64,000 nucleotides of DNA from Bdellovibrio bacteriovorus (GTDB lineage: Bacteria; Bdellovibrionota; Bdellovibrionia; Bdellovibrionales; Bdellovibrionaceae). Below are positions 1 to 8,200 of this stretch, in pieces. The translations under genes were made by a program, and so were the position numbers. The notes below the pieces were generated by a model that did no database searches, was not told where the DNA came from, and saw nothing but the letters and a program-made list of their open reading frames with translations. Every line of letters starts with the position of its first letter. Position 1 is the stretch's first letter. The DNA is taken from positions 682,001-746,000 of the forward strand of contig NZ_LUKE01000001.1 in assembly GCF_001592735.1 (NCBI RefSeq), in the 5' to 3' direction.

Positions 1-1
1 C

Positions 2-439
2 GCCGCCGTGACCATGGCCAAGACGTACACTTCAAGTTTGGGAATTTTTAAACAGACCAACACTACTGACTCCAGCAGTATTGCTTGGAAATATGACTCA
101 GGATCTATCGCCGCCACGGTGACGGGTGGGACCGCGGCGGGTACGACTCGCACCTTGAATGTGACTGAAAGTTACGTGATTGAAGGCGTGCAAGTAAAAC
201 TCAACGCCAGCAGTTGTATTGGCAACTTGGGGGTTGAATTGACCTCGCCCAAGGGCACAAAAAGTGTGATCATGAATATCAATAGCTACCTGCAAGACAG
301 CTCGATGAATCACACCTTCTTAACAAATATGTTCTATGGCGAAGACAGCCAAGGTACCTGGACCCTAAAACTTATTGCGGCGAAATCAGGCTGCAACACC
401 ACGTGGAATAGTTGGCAGTTGAATATCCTTGGGCATTAA
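2..439 (+). CDS. C-terminal part of a P-domain (proprotein convertase-type) secreted protein, partial
   Basis: The reading frame is open to the left edge of the window, so this is the 3' end of a longer gene. The visible ~140 residues look like a P/Homo-B domain. It is a beta-rich jelly roll with the pattern 'EGVQVKLNASSCIGNLGVEL..SP.GT', followed by an acidic GEDSQGTW stretch and the closing W.....L.ILG. In known proteins this domain sits after a subtilisin-like protease or in other secreted enzymes. The catalytic part, if any, lies upstream and cannot be seen. Two cysteines could form a disulfide, consistent with export. An in-frame GTG at position 8 is unlikely to be the true start. Confidence 0.75.
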   Translation, partial: AAVTMAKTYTSSLGIFKQTNTTDSSSIAWKYDSGSIAATVTGGTAAGTTRTLNVTESYVIEGVQVKLNASSCIGNLGVELTSPKGTKSVIMNINSYLQDSSMNHTFLTNMFYGEDSQGTWTLKLIAAKSGCNTTWNSWQLNILGH

Positions 440-532
440 GCGTCTCGTGTTGAGAAGTTAGACGGTCAAAATCCCCTAAAATCGATATAAAGCCACCTCA
501 GCCAAGCCTTGCTTTTGCATTCTTGGCAAAGC

Positions 533-1006
533 ATGAAATTGCACGTTGTCTCTAATTATTTCTTGGCCTTTATTCTGATATCTGTCGCGAGCTTGTCTTC
601 GGCCTCCGCACAAAATCTTTGCGTGGTCTCCAGCAAGCGTACCTCACTCGCTATGGACCAAAGAGATGACGTCCGTATGAAATGCATGAAGACCAACAAA
701 GCAAAACTTTCGACGAAGTCTTGTCTTCAGGTCGCAAACTCGATGGAGTATTCTAACAACGCTGAAGATGCTCGACTTATCTGCCTCTACGAGCTAAAAA
801 AACAACCGCGATTATCGGAGTGCTTGGCGATAGCTGAAAATATGGAGTATCCTGACTCTGGTGATGAAGCCCGTTGGGAGTGCATTCGCCGCTTTAATAG
901 AGTCATCTCTAAAAAGGAATGCCGTAAGGTGGCGCAAAAAATGAGTTATCCTGGCAACTCTAGACGCGCCACAATGTATTGTTCCGAAGAGCTGCTGGCT
1001 AAGTAG
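533..1006 (+). CDS. small secreted protein with Cys-paired ~33-residue repeats
   Basis: I do not recognise the family. The ATG at 533 gives 157 residues and starts a clean signal peptide ending in SASA-Q; a TTG at 509 would add eight residues. The mature part holds three tandem units of about 33 residues with the pattern C-x3-A-x2-M-x-Y-(P/S)-x5-(E/R)A-x3-C, plus a degenerate first unit. Each unit has two cysteines about 20 residues apart, eight in all, which suggests one disulfide per repeat after export to the periplasm or outside. No strong ribosome-binding site is visible. The gene stands alone between the P-domain protein and the TetR gene. Confidence 0.7.
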   Translation: MKLHVVSNYFLAFILISVASLSSASAQNLCVVSSKRTSLAMDQRDDVRMKCMKTNKAKLSTKSCLQVANSMEYSNNAEDARLICLYELKKQPRLSECLAIAENMEYPDSGDEARWECIRRFNRVISKKECRKVAQKMSYPGNSRRATMYCSEELLAK

Positions 1007-1092
1007 GCATATTCTACAAAATCCTGAGTATATTGATCAACATTACAGGTTTGTAAAAAACCAGACTTGCCTATGGGTCCACTAGTCCATAT

Positions 1093-1128
1093 TCTGTCCC
1101 CAATTCGAAATAAAGGACAAAGGACAGA
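1093..1128 (+). promoter_or_regulatory. inverted repeat upstream of the TetR gene, candidate operator
   Basis: A perfect 7-bp inverted repeat, TCTGTCC at 1093-1099 and GGACAGA at 1122-1128, lies just before the TetR start. The right arm is preceded by a direct repeat, AAAGGACAAAGGACA. TetR-type regulators often bind near their own promoter, so an autoregulatory site is possible. The 22-bp spacer is longer than in a classic TetR operator. Confidence 0.3.
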
Positions 1129-1137
1129 TTACACGCC

Positions 1138-1803
1138 ATGACTCAGACTTTAGATAGCAAGGAAAAGGCTAAAAAAACTAAGATAATCGTGAAAGCCCCC
1201 ACTCAAGAACGTTCGCGTCAAACTGTCGCGACGATCTTAGACGCATGCTCCAGGCTTCTGATTTCTGAAGGTTTTTATTCAATCACGACGGACAAGATCG
1301 CTAAAGAGGCCGGCGTAAGTATTGGATCTCTTTATCAATTCTTTGGAAATAAAGAATCCGTTGTTCAAGCCGTTGTTAAAAACATTATGGAAGAAGACAA
1401 GCGCATCATCAGCGAAAAAATGCGCGCGATCTCTCCCCTGCCTTCTGAACAACGCATGAAAGCGATGATTGAATTGTGCATCGAAACTTTCCGTCGCAAT
1501 TCAGACCTGCGTTCAAAATTATCTACTATTCAATATTACGTGGCGGACGCATCTTATATGTCAGATTCTATCCGCTTCTTCCAAGAAGTGGTTCGGTACA
1601 ATCTTCCGCAAATTCCAGGCCGCGATATGGACAAGGTTTCTTATCTTATTGTGAACTCGTTCATTGGTTTGGTGAATACAATGTGCGTGGATCGGCCCGA
1701 AGCCCTTCATGATCCAACGATCGTGACAGAGATCACCCAGATGTTTATGAAATATCTAGATCTTTCAGATAAGCCGGCACAAAAAAAATCAGATTTTATC
1801 TAA
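1138..1803 (+). CDS. TetR/AcrR-family transcriptional regulator
   Basis: This 221-residue protein has a TetR N-terminal DNA-binding domain at about residues 20-75. The helix-turn-helix reads TTDKIAKEAGVSIGSLYQFF, followed by the usual 'GNKESVV'. The C-terminal ligand and dimer domain is helical and not specific enough to name a ligand. A basic, Lys-rich tail of about 20 residues precedes the domain. The gene is monocistronic, ends in a strong hairpin shared with the convergent lytic transglycosylase gene, and has an inverted repeat in its own leader. Targets are unknown. Confidence 0.9.
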   Translation: MTQTLDSKEKAKKTKIIVKAPTQERSRQTVATILDACSRLLISEGFYSITTDKIAKEAGVSIGSLYQFFGNKESVVQAVVKNIMEEDKRIISEKMRAISPLPSEQRMKAMIELCIETFRRNSDLRSKLSTIQYYVADASYMSDSIRFFQEVVRYNLPQIPGRDMDKVSYLIVNSFIGLVNTMCVDRPEALHDPTIVTEITQMFMKYLDLSDKPAQKKSDFI

Positions 1804-1836
1804 ATAAAAAGAGCTCCTAACGGGAGCTCTTTTTAT
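1804..1836. terminator. bidirectional Rho-independent terminator embedded in a coding end
   Basis: A 14-bp perfect stem (1804-1817 with 1823-1836) with a 5-nt loop and A/T-rich outer arms can work in both directions between the TetR gene and the convergent transglycosylase gene. The last codons of the minus-strand gene (Lys-Lys-Ser-Ser-Arg) form one arm and its stop codon begins at the edge of the loop. Confidence 0.9.
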
Positions 1837-3019
1837 TTGTATTACTGTCATCCATCGCAATCGTTCGATCCTTCCGAGCCAACGACACCAAAGCCACATT
1901 ATATCGATCTTTAGGAACCGCCACGATTGTTTTTGCCGGGATCGTTCCTTTGCGCGCTTTCATCGTCAAATGCGGATTGAAGATTTGAACTTTACGATCA
2001 TCCCCATCAAACCAGGTGAGCAAATCCTTGTAACGAATTCCCACCGGAAGTTTTAGGTCTTGAGCTTCTAATTTTTTTGACCAAGCCACGGATTCGCCAA
2101 AATATTTTCCCGCATTTCTTTCAACCTCTAAAGCCGCTAAAAAACAAGCATAGAAGTTTCTAGAAGCGAAACCAAAACTGCGGCGGGACTTCACATTTTC
2201 AATCAACTCGTTTAAATCACGCGTTTTATAAGAGCGGGTCATTTTCATCACACCCGTCGGTCCGTGATTATAACCCGTGACCGCAAGCGGCCAGGACTCA
2301 AGCATGTTAAAATTGCTGCGTAAAAGACGAGCCGCAAAACGGGTCGCTTCGAGAGGATGATTTCTTTTATCCACCGTGGGCGAAATCATACGATAAGGAC
2401 GAGCCGTGTAAGGCATGATTTGCCAGATACCACTGGCACCTACTTTAGAGCGTGCCATGATATTGAAAGAGCTCTCCACAAAAGCCAAACGTGTCAGCTC
2501 GATCGGCAAGCCCGCTTCGGCAAAAATCTTTTCCATGTCTTCCAGGTAGCGACCAGAGTAAAAAATAGCATCTTGCATGCGATCTTTTTGACCCAGCTGA
2601 AAACGCAGACGCTCTTTTTCTTCTTTTGTAAGACGTAAAGCGACTTCTTTTTTAGCCTGATCCATACGACGCTGTTTTTGACGGTCTGATTTATAGTCGC
2701 TTAAATCCACAACTTCATAGACAATCTCGACATCTTCGGCATCATGAAGAACACCTTGATTGGTCGTGTATTTGGAATAGATGTCCACCCAAAACTGAAC
2801 CTTCTTTTCCATCCCTGCCGGAATGGCAAAAGCATCACTGGTATAACCTAACGTTTTTTCTTGAGCGTTGAAATTAGGAGCTCGCCAAGGACGCATCTCT
2901 TGGGGACTGCGACGAATAATTTGCGGCACGACTTGATCGGCAATATTGGGCTCTTGCGCTAAACTGAGCGAAGTCGCCGTCAACATGATCGACAAGATAG
3001 AGAACATCACAATCTTCAT
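1817..3019 (-). CDS. membrane-bound lytic murein transglycosylase, MltD/SLT type (GH23)
   Basis: Likely a peptidoglycan-cleaving lytic transglycosylase acting in the periplasm. An SLT/GH23 domain at about residues 165-300 has the catalytic Glu in FVESSFN, followed by SKVGASGIWQIMP and YNHGP, the standard GH23 motifs. I chose the ATG at 3019 because AGGAAA lies just upstream and a signal peptide (ending SLAQ) follows at once; upstream in-frame starts lack this. Unlike E. coli MltD no clear LysM repeats follow, although a short basic tail may be a remnant. It lies 40 bp downstream of the PBP4-type gene and probably forms a wall-remodelling operon with it. Confidence 0.88.
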   Translation of the reverse strand: MKIVMFSILSIMLTATSLSLAQEPNIADQVVPQIIRRSPQEMRPWRAPNFNAQEKTLGYTSDAFAIPAGMEKKVQFWVDIYSKYTTNQGVLHDAEDVEIVYEVVDLSDYKSDRQKQRRMDQAKKEVALRLTKEEKERLRFQLGQKDRMQDAIFYSGRYLEDMEKIFAEAGLPIELTRLAFVESSFNIMARSKVGASGIWQIMPYTARPYRMISPTVDKRNHPLEATRFAARLLRSNFNMLESWPLAVTGYNHGPTGVMKMTRSYKTRDLNELIENVKSRRSFGFASRNFYACFLAALEVERNAGKYFGESVAWSKKLEAQDLKLPVGIRYKDLLTWFDGDDRKVQIFNPHLTMKARKGTIPAKTIVAVPKDRYNVALVSLARKDRTIAMDDSNTNKKSSR

Positions 3020-3059
3020 TATTTTTCCTATTTCCGTTAAGCTTTTTGCCACCATCCAT

Positions 3060-4502
3060 CTATTTTACTAGATAGATTAATAAATTATCAAAAAACGCGC
3101 GAATCTTTGTTTCATCCGTAGACCCATTATATATGAATGAGAAAGTGATAACTCTACCATCTTCCAAACCCGCATAACCGGCCAATGAAACCACGCCCGT
3201 TAAAAATCCCGTTTTGGCACGCACCCAGCGCTCCCCGGGAGTATTCTTCATACGCTTTTTTAGCGTTCCGTCCACTCCGGCAATCGGCAAAGAGGTGAGA
3301 AACTCCGGCTGCACCTTGAAGTCGTTTCGTAAGTGCTGCAAGACCTTCCACATCGCAAATGCCGACATCTTATTATCACGCGACAGCCCTGAAGGTGAAT
3401 TCAGCCTGTATTGTTCCGATGGCACACCTAAACTTTGCATATGCTCACTAATAATCGCAACACCTTCAGCCAAAGTGGCACCCTTGGCTTTTTTCACCGT
3501 GCCCAGATTTTTCGTGAGCATCTCTGCCACATAGTTGTTAGAGAATTTATTCATGTCCGCGACCATCTGCTCGATGGGCTTACTTTCAGATTCTGCTAAA
3601 ACTTCGGCCTTCTCTGGTGAGACACCGTTTTTAATCTTACCAGTTAATTGGATTCCTCTTTGAGCTAAAAAAGATTTTAAATTATAACCCGCCCAAAGAT
3701 CAGGTTGCGTGATATTCTTAAAAACAACCGCCTCTTTCAGCCCTTTGCCGATGCTGCCGCCCACCGTGATCACATCGCCGTCGATTTTCTGAGTTTCTTG
3801 GCGATCCACCAAAAGTTTATTTTCATTACCGCCACCAGTTTTGGCACGATTATTTAGCTTTATATAGTCATTTTCAGGATCCACAAAAACTTCCGCCGCA
3901 CTTCCTGGTGTCGTAGGACGCACAAAGATATTCACGGAGTTCCAGTTAAAGCTCATGGCCCCGACCGGCGCATCATAAGCACGGTCCACGCGCTCTTTTT
4001 GTCGACTAAGGTCGTAACGGACGTTGTCGAAAAGAGAGTCATCAACAATGATGTCCCCTTCAATCTTCGTGATTTTATTTCGCATAAATGCGTTCACCAA
4101 AAACCAAAGATTTTCAGAAACAAACGAAGGATCCCCACCACCTTTAAGATACAAAGGACCTTTTAATACTCCGTTCACAATGTTGGCATCCGCCAAAAGC
4201 TGCGTCTTAAATTTATGTCCCGGAGGAAAAGCCCCTAGCACCGCCGAAGCCGTCGCGACCTTAGAGATGGATGCCGGAATCATCAAAGCCTTGCCATTCA
4301 CATCCAAAAGCACGCGAAGATTATCACCTTCACCGACAGTGGCATGCATCCCCACATCATCAATCTTCACCCCATGCTTCTTAGCGAGCGCCGCAAATTC
4401 CTTCTGAACCGAAGCAAACTTGTCATTGTCACTTTTTGCCGATTGCGCGGAAGAAACAGAAGCAACCAAAAGTACACCTGAAATAATAACTTTAAGGAAC
4501 AT
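3060..4502 (-). CDS. dacB: D-alanyl-D-alanine carboxypeptidase/endopeptidase, PBP4 type (peptidase S13)
   Basis: This 480-residue periplasmic serine peptidase trims or cuts peptide stems and crosslinks of peptidoglycan. The three penicillin-binding motifs are visible: SxxK as PASISKVA, SxN as FSNNYV, and KTG as RAKTGFL. The long insert between the first two motifs is typical of the S13 family. The ATG at 4502 is preceded by GGGAGG at ideal spacing and followed by a signal peptide ending in SSAQSA. It is followed by a lytic transglycosylase. Predatory bacteria are known to use DacB-type enzymes to reshape prey wall, but a housekeeping role is equally possible here. Confidence 0.93.
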   Translation of the reverse strand: MFLKVIISGVLLVASVSSAQSAKSDNDKFASVQKEFAALAKKHGVKIDDVGMHATVGEGDNLRVLLDVNGKALMIPASISKVATASAVLGAFPPGHKFKTQLLADANIVNGVLKGPLYLKGGGDPSFVSENLWFLVNAFMRNKITKIEGDIIVDDSLFDNVRYDLSRQKERVDRAYDAPVGAMSFNWNSVNIFVRPTTPGSAAEVFVDPENDYIKLNNRAKTGGGNENKLLVDRQETQKIDGDVITVGGSIGKGLKEAVVFKNITQPDLWAGYNLKSFLAQRGIQLTGKIKNGVSPEKAEVLAESESKPIEQMVADMNKFSNNYVAEMLTKNLGTVKKAKGATLAEGVAIISEHMQSLGVPSEQYRLNSPSGLSRDNKMSAFAMWKVLQHLRNDFKVQPEFLTSLPIAGVDGTLKKRMKNTPGERWVRAKTGFLTGVVSLAGYAGLEDGRVITFSFIYNGSTDETKIRAFFDNLLIYLVK

Positions 4503-4523
4503 GCGACCTCCCAGTGAGAACAT

Positions 4524-4540
4524 CGACCGTTCAACGGTCG
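4524..4540. promoter_or_regulatory. 17-bp perfect palindrome between dacB-like and lspA-like genes
   Basis: CGACCGTT-C-AACGGTCG is a perfect 8-bp inverted repeat around one central base. It lies 21 bp upstream of the PBP4-type start in the divergent intergenic region. It fits a dimeric repressor or activator site, or a leader hairpin. The regulator is unknown. Confidence 0.5.
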
Positions 4541-4607
4541 CCTAGGCTATGGTAATGGTGGTTCTTTTTCTTCGCAAGTTATGGATTGAGTTGTTAGACT
4601 GAGGTGC

Positions 4608-5543
4608 ATGAAAAAACGCGAATGGCTGATAGTAATTCTTCCTCTCCTCATCACCTGGGCTCTCGACCGCGTGACGAAAATCTGGGCAACGGGACTGACC
4701 GAGATCAAATCATTCGGTTCACTTCACTTTGTTCTGCACCATAATCACGGCGCGATGTTAGGCCTGTTTTCAGATCTTCCTTCGGTCTTGCGTATCGTAT
4801 CTCTCTCAACCGGTGGCGCGTTTTTACTTTGCACATATGCTTTGATTCAGTACTTGTTACCGATAAAATCACTCACTTTGCGCACGGGCTTATCCATCCT
4901 TATTGGCGGGATCATCGGAAACGTCGCGGATCGTATCATTTGGGGCTATGTCGTTGATTTCATCGTCTTAGGAACTCCCAGCCTCTCCAGTCCCGCGTTC
5001 AATGTGGCCGATGCTTTGCAATGGGTGGGCTATATCTTGATCGTCTATGCGATCATTCGCGAAGGTGATTTACTGTGGCCGGAAAATAACGTGCGTAAGC
5101 GTTATTGGGTGAATCTCTCATTTCAAATAAAATACTGTCTGATTTTGATGGGTGTGGGACTAAGTCTTACATTGATCTGTTTGGTCTTTTCATACACTTA
5201 CATGCGCGTGACAATTCAAGAATTGGTAGGCAACAATCCTTTCTTGCTGAATAAATTCTTAGTCCCTTATGTCATTACTTTCGTCATTATCTGTATCGCG
5301 TTCTGCGCAATCTTGTTTGCCGTCGGTCGTATCATTTCGCACCGTATTGCAGGACCGCTTTATGCCTTTGAAAGATTTTTAAAAGAATCCCTGGATGGAA
5401 CGGCCAGACCTTTAAAATTGCGTGCCGGAGATGAGTTTTTACATCTGGAAGAGCTTGCCGAACAAATTCACTTAAGACTTCAAGAAATCAAGAACGAACG
5501 CACGGTGAACGTGGTTGAATATAAAGGGGAAGATGAAGGCTAA
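4608..5543 (+). CDS. signal peptidase II-like (LspA) domain fused to a two-TM HAMP module
   Basis: Residues 1-160 match lipoprotein signal peptidase: four membrane segments, an N-terminal LDRVTK motif, HNHGAMLGL (the NxGA motif), and the two catalytic aspartates in GNVADRI (D108) and FNVADAL (D135). Ordinary LspA ends here. This protein adds two more membrane helices (about 175-200 and 220-245) and a HAMP-type linker with the 'IAGPLYAFERFL...DEFLHLEELAEQI' pattern, ending in a short acidic tail at 311 residues. The fusion suggests lipoprotein cleavage, or a paralogue of it, tied to a transmembrane signal. A main lspA is probably elsewhere. It converges on a chemoreceptor gene. Confidence 0.85.
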   Translation: MKKREWLIVILPLLITWALDRVTKIWATGLTEIKSFGSLHFVLHHNHGAMLGLFSDLPSVLRIVSLSTGGAFLLCTYALIQYLLPIKSLTLRTGLSILIGGIIGNVADRIIWGYVVDFIVLGTPSLSSPAFNVADALQWVGYILIVYAIIREGDLLWPENNVRKRYWVNLSFQIKYCLILMGVGLSLTLICLVFSYTYMRVTIQELVGNNPFLLNKFLVPYVITFVIICIAFCAILFAVGRIISHRIAGPLYAFERFLKESLDGTARPLKLRAGDEFLHLEELAEQIHLRLQEIKNERTVNVVEYKGEDEG

Positions 5544-5571
5544 CTGGCTTCATCTTCCTCGTCGTAGTTCA

Positions 5572-7137
5572 TTAGCCTACAGAGTCTAACGGTAACAAAT
5601 CTTCATTACTTTCTTTGGAAGCGCGTGTCGGCAAAACCGGCGCTTTTTTCTTAGATCTTGGTGCCGTTGTCGCTGCGGCAAACTCTCCATTAGGAGATTG
5701 ATGCTTTTCGGCTCCTTCACCGCGAACGGCATTGACCAACGTCACAATCACCATTGCCAGGCTTTCTGCTTGCGCCGAAAGCTCTTCGGCCGAAGCCGCA
5801 GCTTCCTCTGAAGAGGCTGCATTCACTTGAGTTGTTTGATCTAACTGATTCATTGCTTTAGAGATCTGCGTGATACCGTTTGATTGTTCTGTGCTTGCCG
5901 CGGCGATTTCTTGATTTAAAGCCGAAACCTTTTTAACAGAAGTCAGGATTTCTGCCAAAACTTCACCACTGCGCTGCGCTTGTGAACTTCCACGGTCAAT
6001 ACGATCCACGCTTGAACGAATCAGTTCCCCAATATCTTTGGCGGCTGCCGAACTACGCTGGGACAGCGTGCGAACCGCTTCAGCAACCACGGCGAAACCT
6101 TTACCTTGTTCGCCCGCCCGGGCCGCTTCGACCGCCGCATTTAAAGCCAAAAGATTTGTTTGGAAGGCAATATCATCAATCACCGTGATGATGTCTGAGA
6201 TTTTCTTAGAGTCTTGAGAGATTTCCGTCATCGAAGTCACCAGGGCTTTCATTTCAGATTCGCCGCGAATCGCGATATCGCTGGTTTGCGAAGAAAGTGC
6301 TGATGCGGACGACGCATTATCGGCATTTACTTTCACCATCGACGAAAGCTCTTCAATTGTGGCCACGGATTCTTCCAACGACGACGCTTGCTCTGTCGTA
6401 GCCTCTGAAAGCTCAGTAGCAGCCGTAGCAATCTGTTGGGATGCGGCAGAAACTTGTTTCGAAGACAAAGATAAATTTTCAATCACCGCACTGATAGATT
6501 TACTGAGTGAATAAAGAACAAACCCGCCAATCGTGCCGCCTAAAATCATCGCAATAAGGCTTACGGCTATCATGATAGCGCGCGCACTATTGTATTGTTC
6601 TTGCATGTGAGCAACTTCTTCTTGCATGCGTTTTTCATTGCGATCTACAGTCCCGTCAATGATTTGTTCACCGTTTTTACGAAGTTCTCGATTTTTCCCC
6701 ATGCTAATATCCACGGCTTTAGCAGTATTTCCCGCGCGGACATGAGTTCGAATTTCATGAGCATTCGCCCACCAAGTCCCATAAACTTCTTTAAATTGCG
6801 CCAGCTCCTCTCGACCCGTTTCGGTCGAAATTAAATGCAGATCTTCAATTTTCTTGAGAATTTGGTCGTGTCGGTCCGTAAGGCGTTTTTCGATCGTAGC
6901 CGCCTCATCCGGCGACTCTTCTAAAATAAAATTTTTCTCATTAATAAGTTGAATGTAGAATAGGGCACGAATGTCTTTCACCAACGAAACTCGAGCACTG
7001 TTTTCATTCACTAGGCGAGTAATGGCATCATTCATCATGCCCAGTCTTGAAAGTCCAAATCCCGCAATAGCCAAAGATCCGGCCATCAAAATACACATTA
7101 CAAAAATCATCTTAAAGTTCAAACTTCTCTTCTTCAT
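5572..7137 (-). CDS. methyl-accepting chemotaxis protein
   Basis: A 521-residue chemoreceptor. There is an N-terminal membrane helix (about 10-30), a periplasmic four-helix-type sensor (about 35-185) and a second membrane helix (about 188-212). A long helical signalling domain follows, with the highly conserved hairpin tip [20 protein letters not shown] and [10 protein letters not shown]. It should feed CheA/CheW and so steer the flagellar motor. The start at 7137 has a good GGAGAG site. The C-terminal tail is Lys/Pro-rich and lacks a clear NWETF-type methyltransferase tether. A weak sigma-28-like site lies upstream. Confidence 0.95.
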   Translation of the reverse strand: MKKRSLNFKMIFVMCILMAGSLAIAGFGLSRLGMMNDAITRLVNENSARVSLVKDIRALFYIQLINEKNFILEESPDEAATIEKRLTDRHDQILKKIEDLHLISTETGREELAQFKEVYGTWWANAHEIRTHVRAGNTAKAVDISMGKNRELRKNGEQIIDGTVDRNEKRMQEEVAHMQEQYNSARAIMIAVSLIAMILGGTIGGFVLYSLSKSISAVIENLSLSSKQVSAASQQIATAATELSEATTEQASSLEESVATIEELSSMVKVNADNASSASALSSQTSDIAIRGESEMKALVTSMTEISQDSKKISDIITVIDDIAFQTNLLALNAAVEAARAGEQGKGFAVVAEAVRTLSQRSSAAAKDIGELIRSSVDRIDRGSSQAQRSGEVLAEILTSVKKVSALNQEIAAASTEQSNGITQISKAMNQLDQTTQVNAASSEEAAASAEELSAQAESLAMVIVTLVNAVRGEGAEKHQSPNGEFAAATTAPRSKKKAPVLPTRASKESNEDLLPLDSVG

Positions 7138-7160
7138 TTCTTTCTCTCCAGTGAGAGGCT

Positions 7161-7187
7161 ATTTCGGAAAAAGAAAAATCAACTCAA
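7161..7187 (-). promoter_or_regulatory. weak candidate sigma-28 promoter for the chemoreceptor gene
   Basis: On the minus strand TTGAGTTG-N11-TCCGAAAT resembles the FliA consensus TAAAGTTT-N11-GCCGATAA at the right spacing, with five of eight matches in each box. It lies about 25-50 bp before the chemoreceptor start. The match is modest. Confidence 0.25.
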
Positions 7188-7262
7188 AACAAATTTACTT
7201 AACAAAAATTTATTTAAGACCTCAACTCGACCTAAGAGTCATTGCTTACATGGGAGCCAAGA

Positions 7263-8108
7263 CTAAAATACCAGAGCAACGTCACCAATTTTGTTCATGT
7301 AATATCGCTTTGCCGTCTGCTCCTGGTGACAATGTGCTTGAAGGAAATCGCCATCAGGATTGCGCACGATTCCGATAGGAGTCAAACGTCGAGTTTCGCC
7401 TTTTTTGCTGCCGCCTTGATAAATCATGTCGACATCTTTCTTATTCAAAATGGCCTCGATAAGAACTTTTATTTTTTCTTCGCTATTTAACATCAACGAA
7501 TAATCTTTCCACCAAAGATTTTTCCCCTGACTTTCAATAGCCCGTTTTAAAGTAACACCTTCACCCATTTTCTCAAAACAAGCCAAGGCCACATGCAGGC
7601 AAGCCTTGGCATCATCATAGGCACGATGCGCTTGTCCGCCGTCTATTTGCAAATGCTTTACCAATGTCTGCAGCTTGTGATTTTCAACCCCATGAATCCA
7701 CTTTCGAGAAAGTAAACTGGTGCACAAAGCGGGCTCCATCGGAAGTGAAAGTCGCGCTTTTTCAAACTCCACCGTAAGAAATCCCAAATCAAACGGAGCA
7801 TGATGAGCAAGTACTATGCTACCTTTAAAAAAATTATGGATCTCTTCAATTTTTTCCGACATCTGCGGCGAGGTCGCCACCATCTCATTAGTAATTCCAT
7901 GAATTCCAATGATGAATTCCGTCATCAGCTCACGCGGCTTCAAGAGAAATTGAAGTCTGCCGACCTCTTGTCCTTGAAACCATTTTACCGCCCCAAATTC
8001 CACGACATCATGACCAATGGGATAAGCTCCACTGGTTTCCGTATCGAAAGCGACAAAGGAATATTGATTTAACGGCAGATCTAGATTCATAGAGACGACA
8101 GAATACAT
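7263..8108 (-). CDS. DnaQ-type 3'-5' exonuclease with a C-terminal WYL-like domain
   Basis: Residues about 15-180 form a DEDDh exonuclease: FDTET (first Asp/Glu), HHAPFDLGFL (third acidic residue), and HRAYDDAKA (His and last Asp). The final ~65 residues (IEAILNKKDVDMIYQGG..., RRLTPIGIV, GDFLQAHCH, RYYMNKI) follow the WYL domain pattern, which in known proteins binds nucleic acid or ligands. Enzymes of this type trim 3' ends in proofreading, repair or RNA turnover. I favour the ATG at 8108 for its GAAGAA site; an upstream start at 8183 would nearly abut the divergent porin gene. Confidence 0.85.
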   Translation of the reverse strand: MYSVVSMNLDLPLNQYSFVAFDTETSGAYPIGHDVVEFGAVKWFQGQEVGRLQFLLKPRELMTEFIIGIHGITNEMVATSPQMSEKIEEIHNFFKGSIVLAHHAPFDLGFLTVEFEKARLSLPMEPALCTSLLSRKWIHGVENHKLQTLVKHLQIDGGQAHRAYDDAKACLHVALACFEKMGEGVTLKRAIESQGKNLWWKDYSLMLNSEEKIKVLIEAILNKKDVDMIYQGGSKKGETRRLTPIGIVRNPDGDFLQAHCHQEQTAKRYYMNKIGDVALVF

Positions 8109-8200
8109 TGTTCTTCGCTTTTGGTCCAGTTCCCCGCCCCCGATCCTCGTGATTTCTTTGTTTTTCAGGGCGCGGTAGTTCACAATAAAGCGAACTATCT

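Noticed and set aside
7138-7262. Gap scanned for a small RNA or riboswitch upstream of the chemoreceptor gene
   Set aside because: It is A/T-rich with no stable fold or known motif. Only a weak sigma-28-like site was kept.
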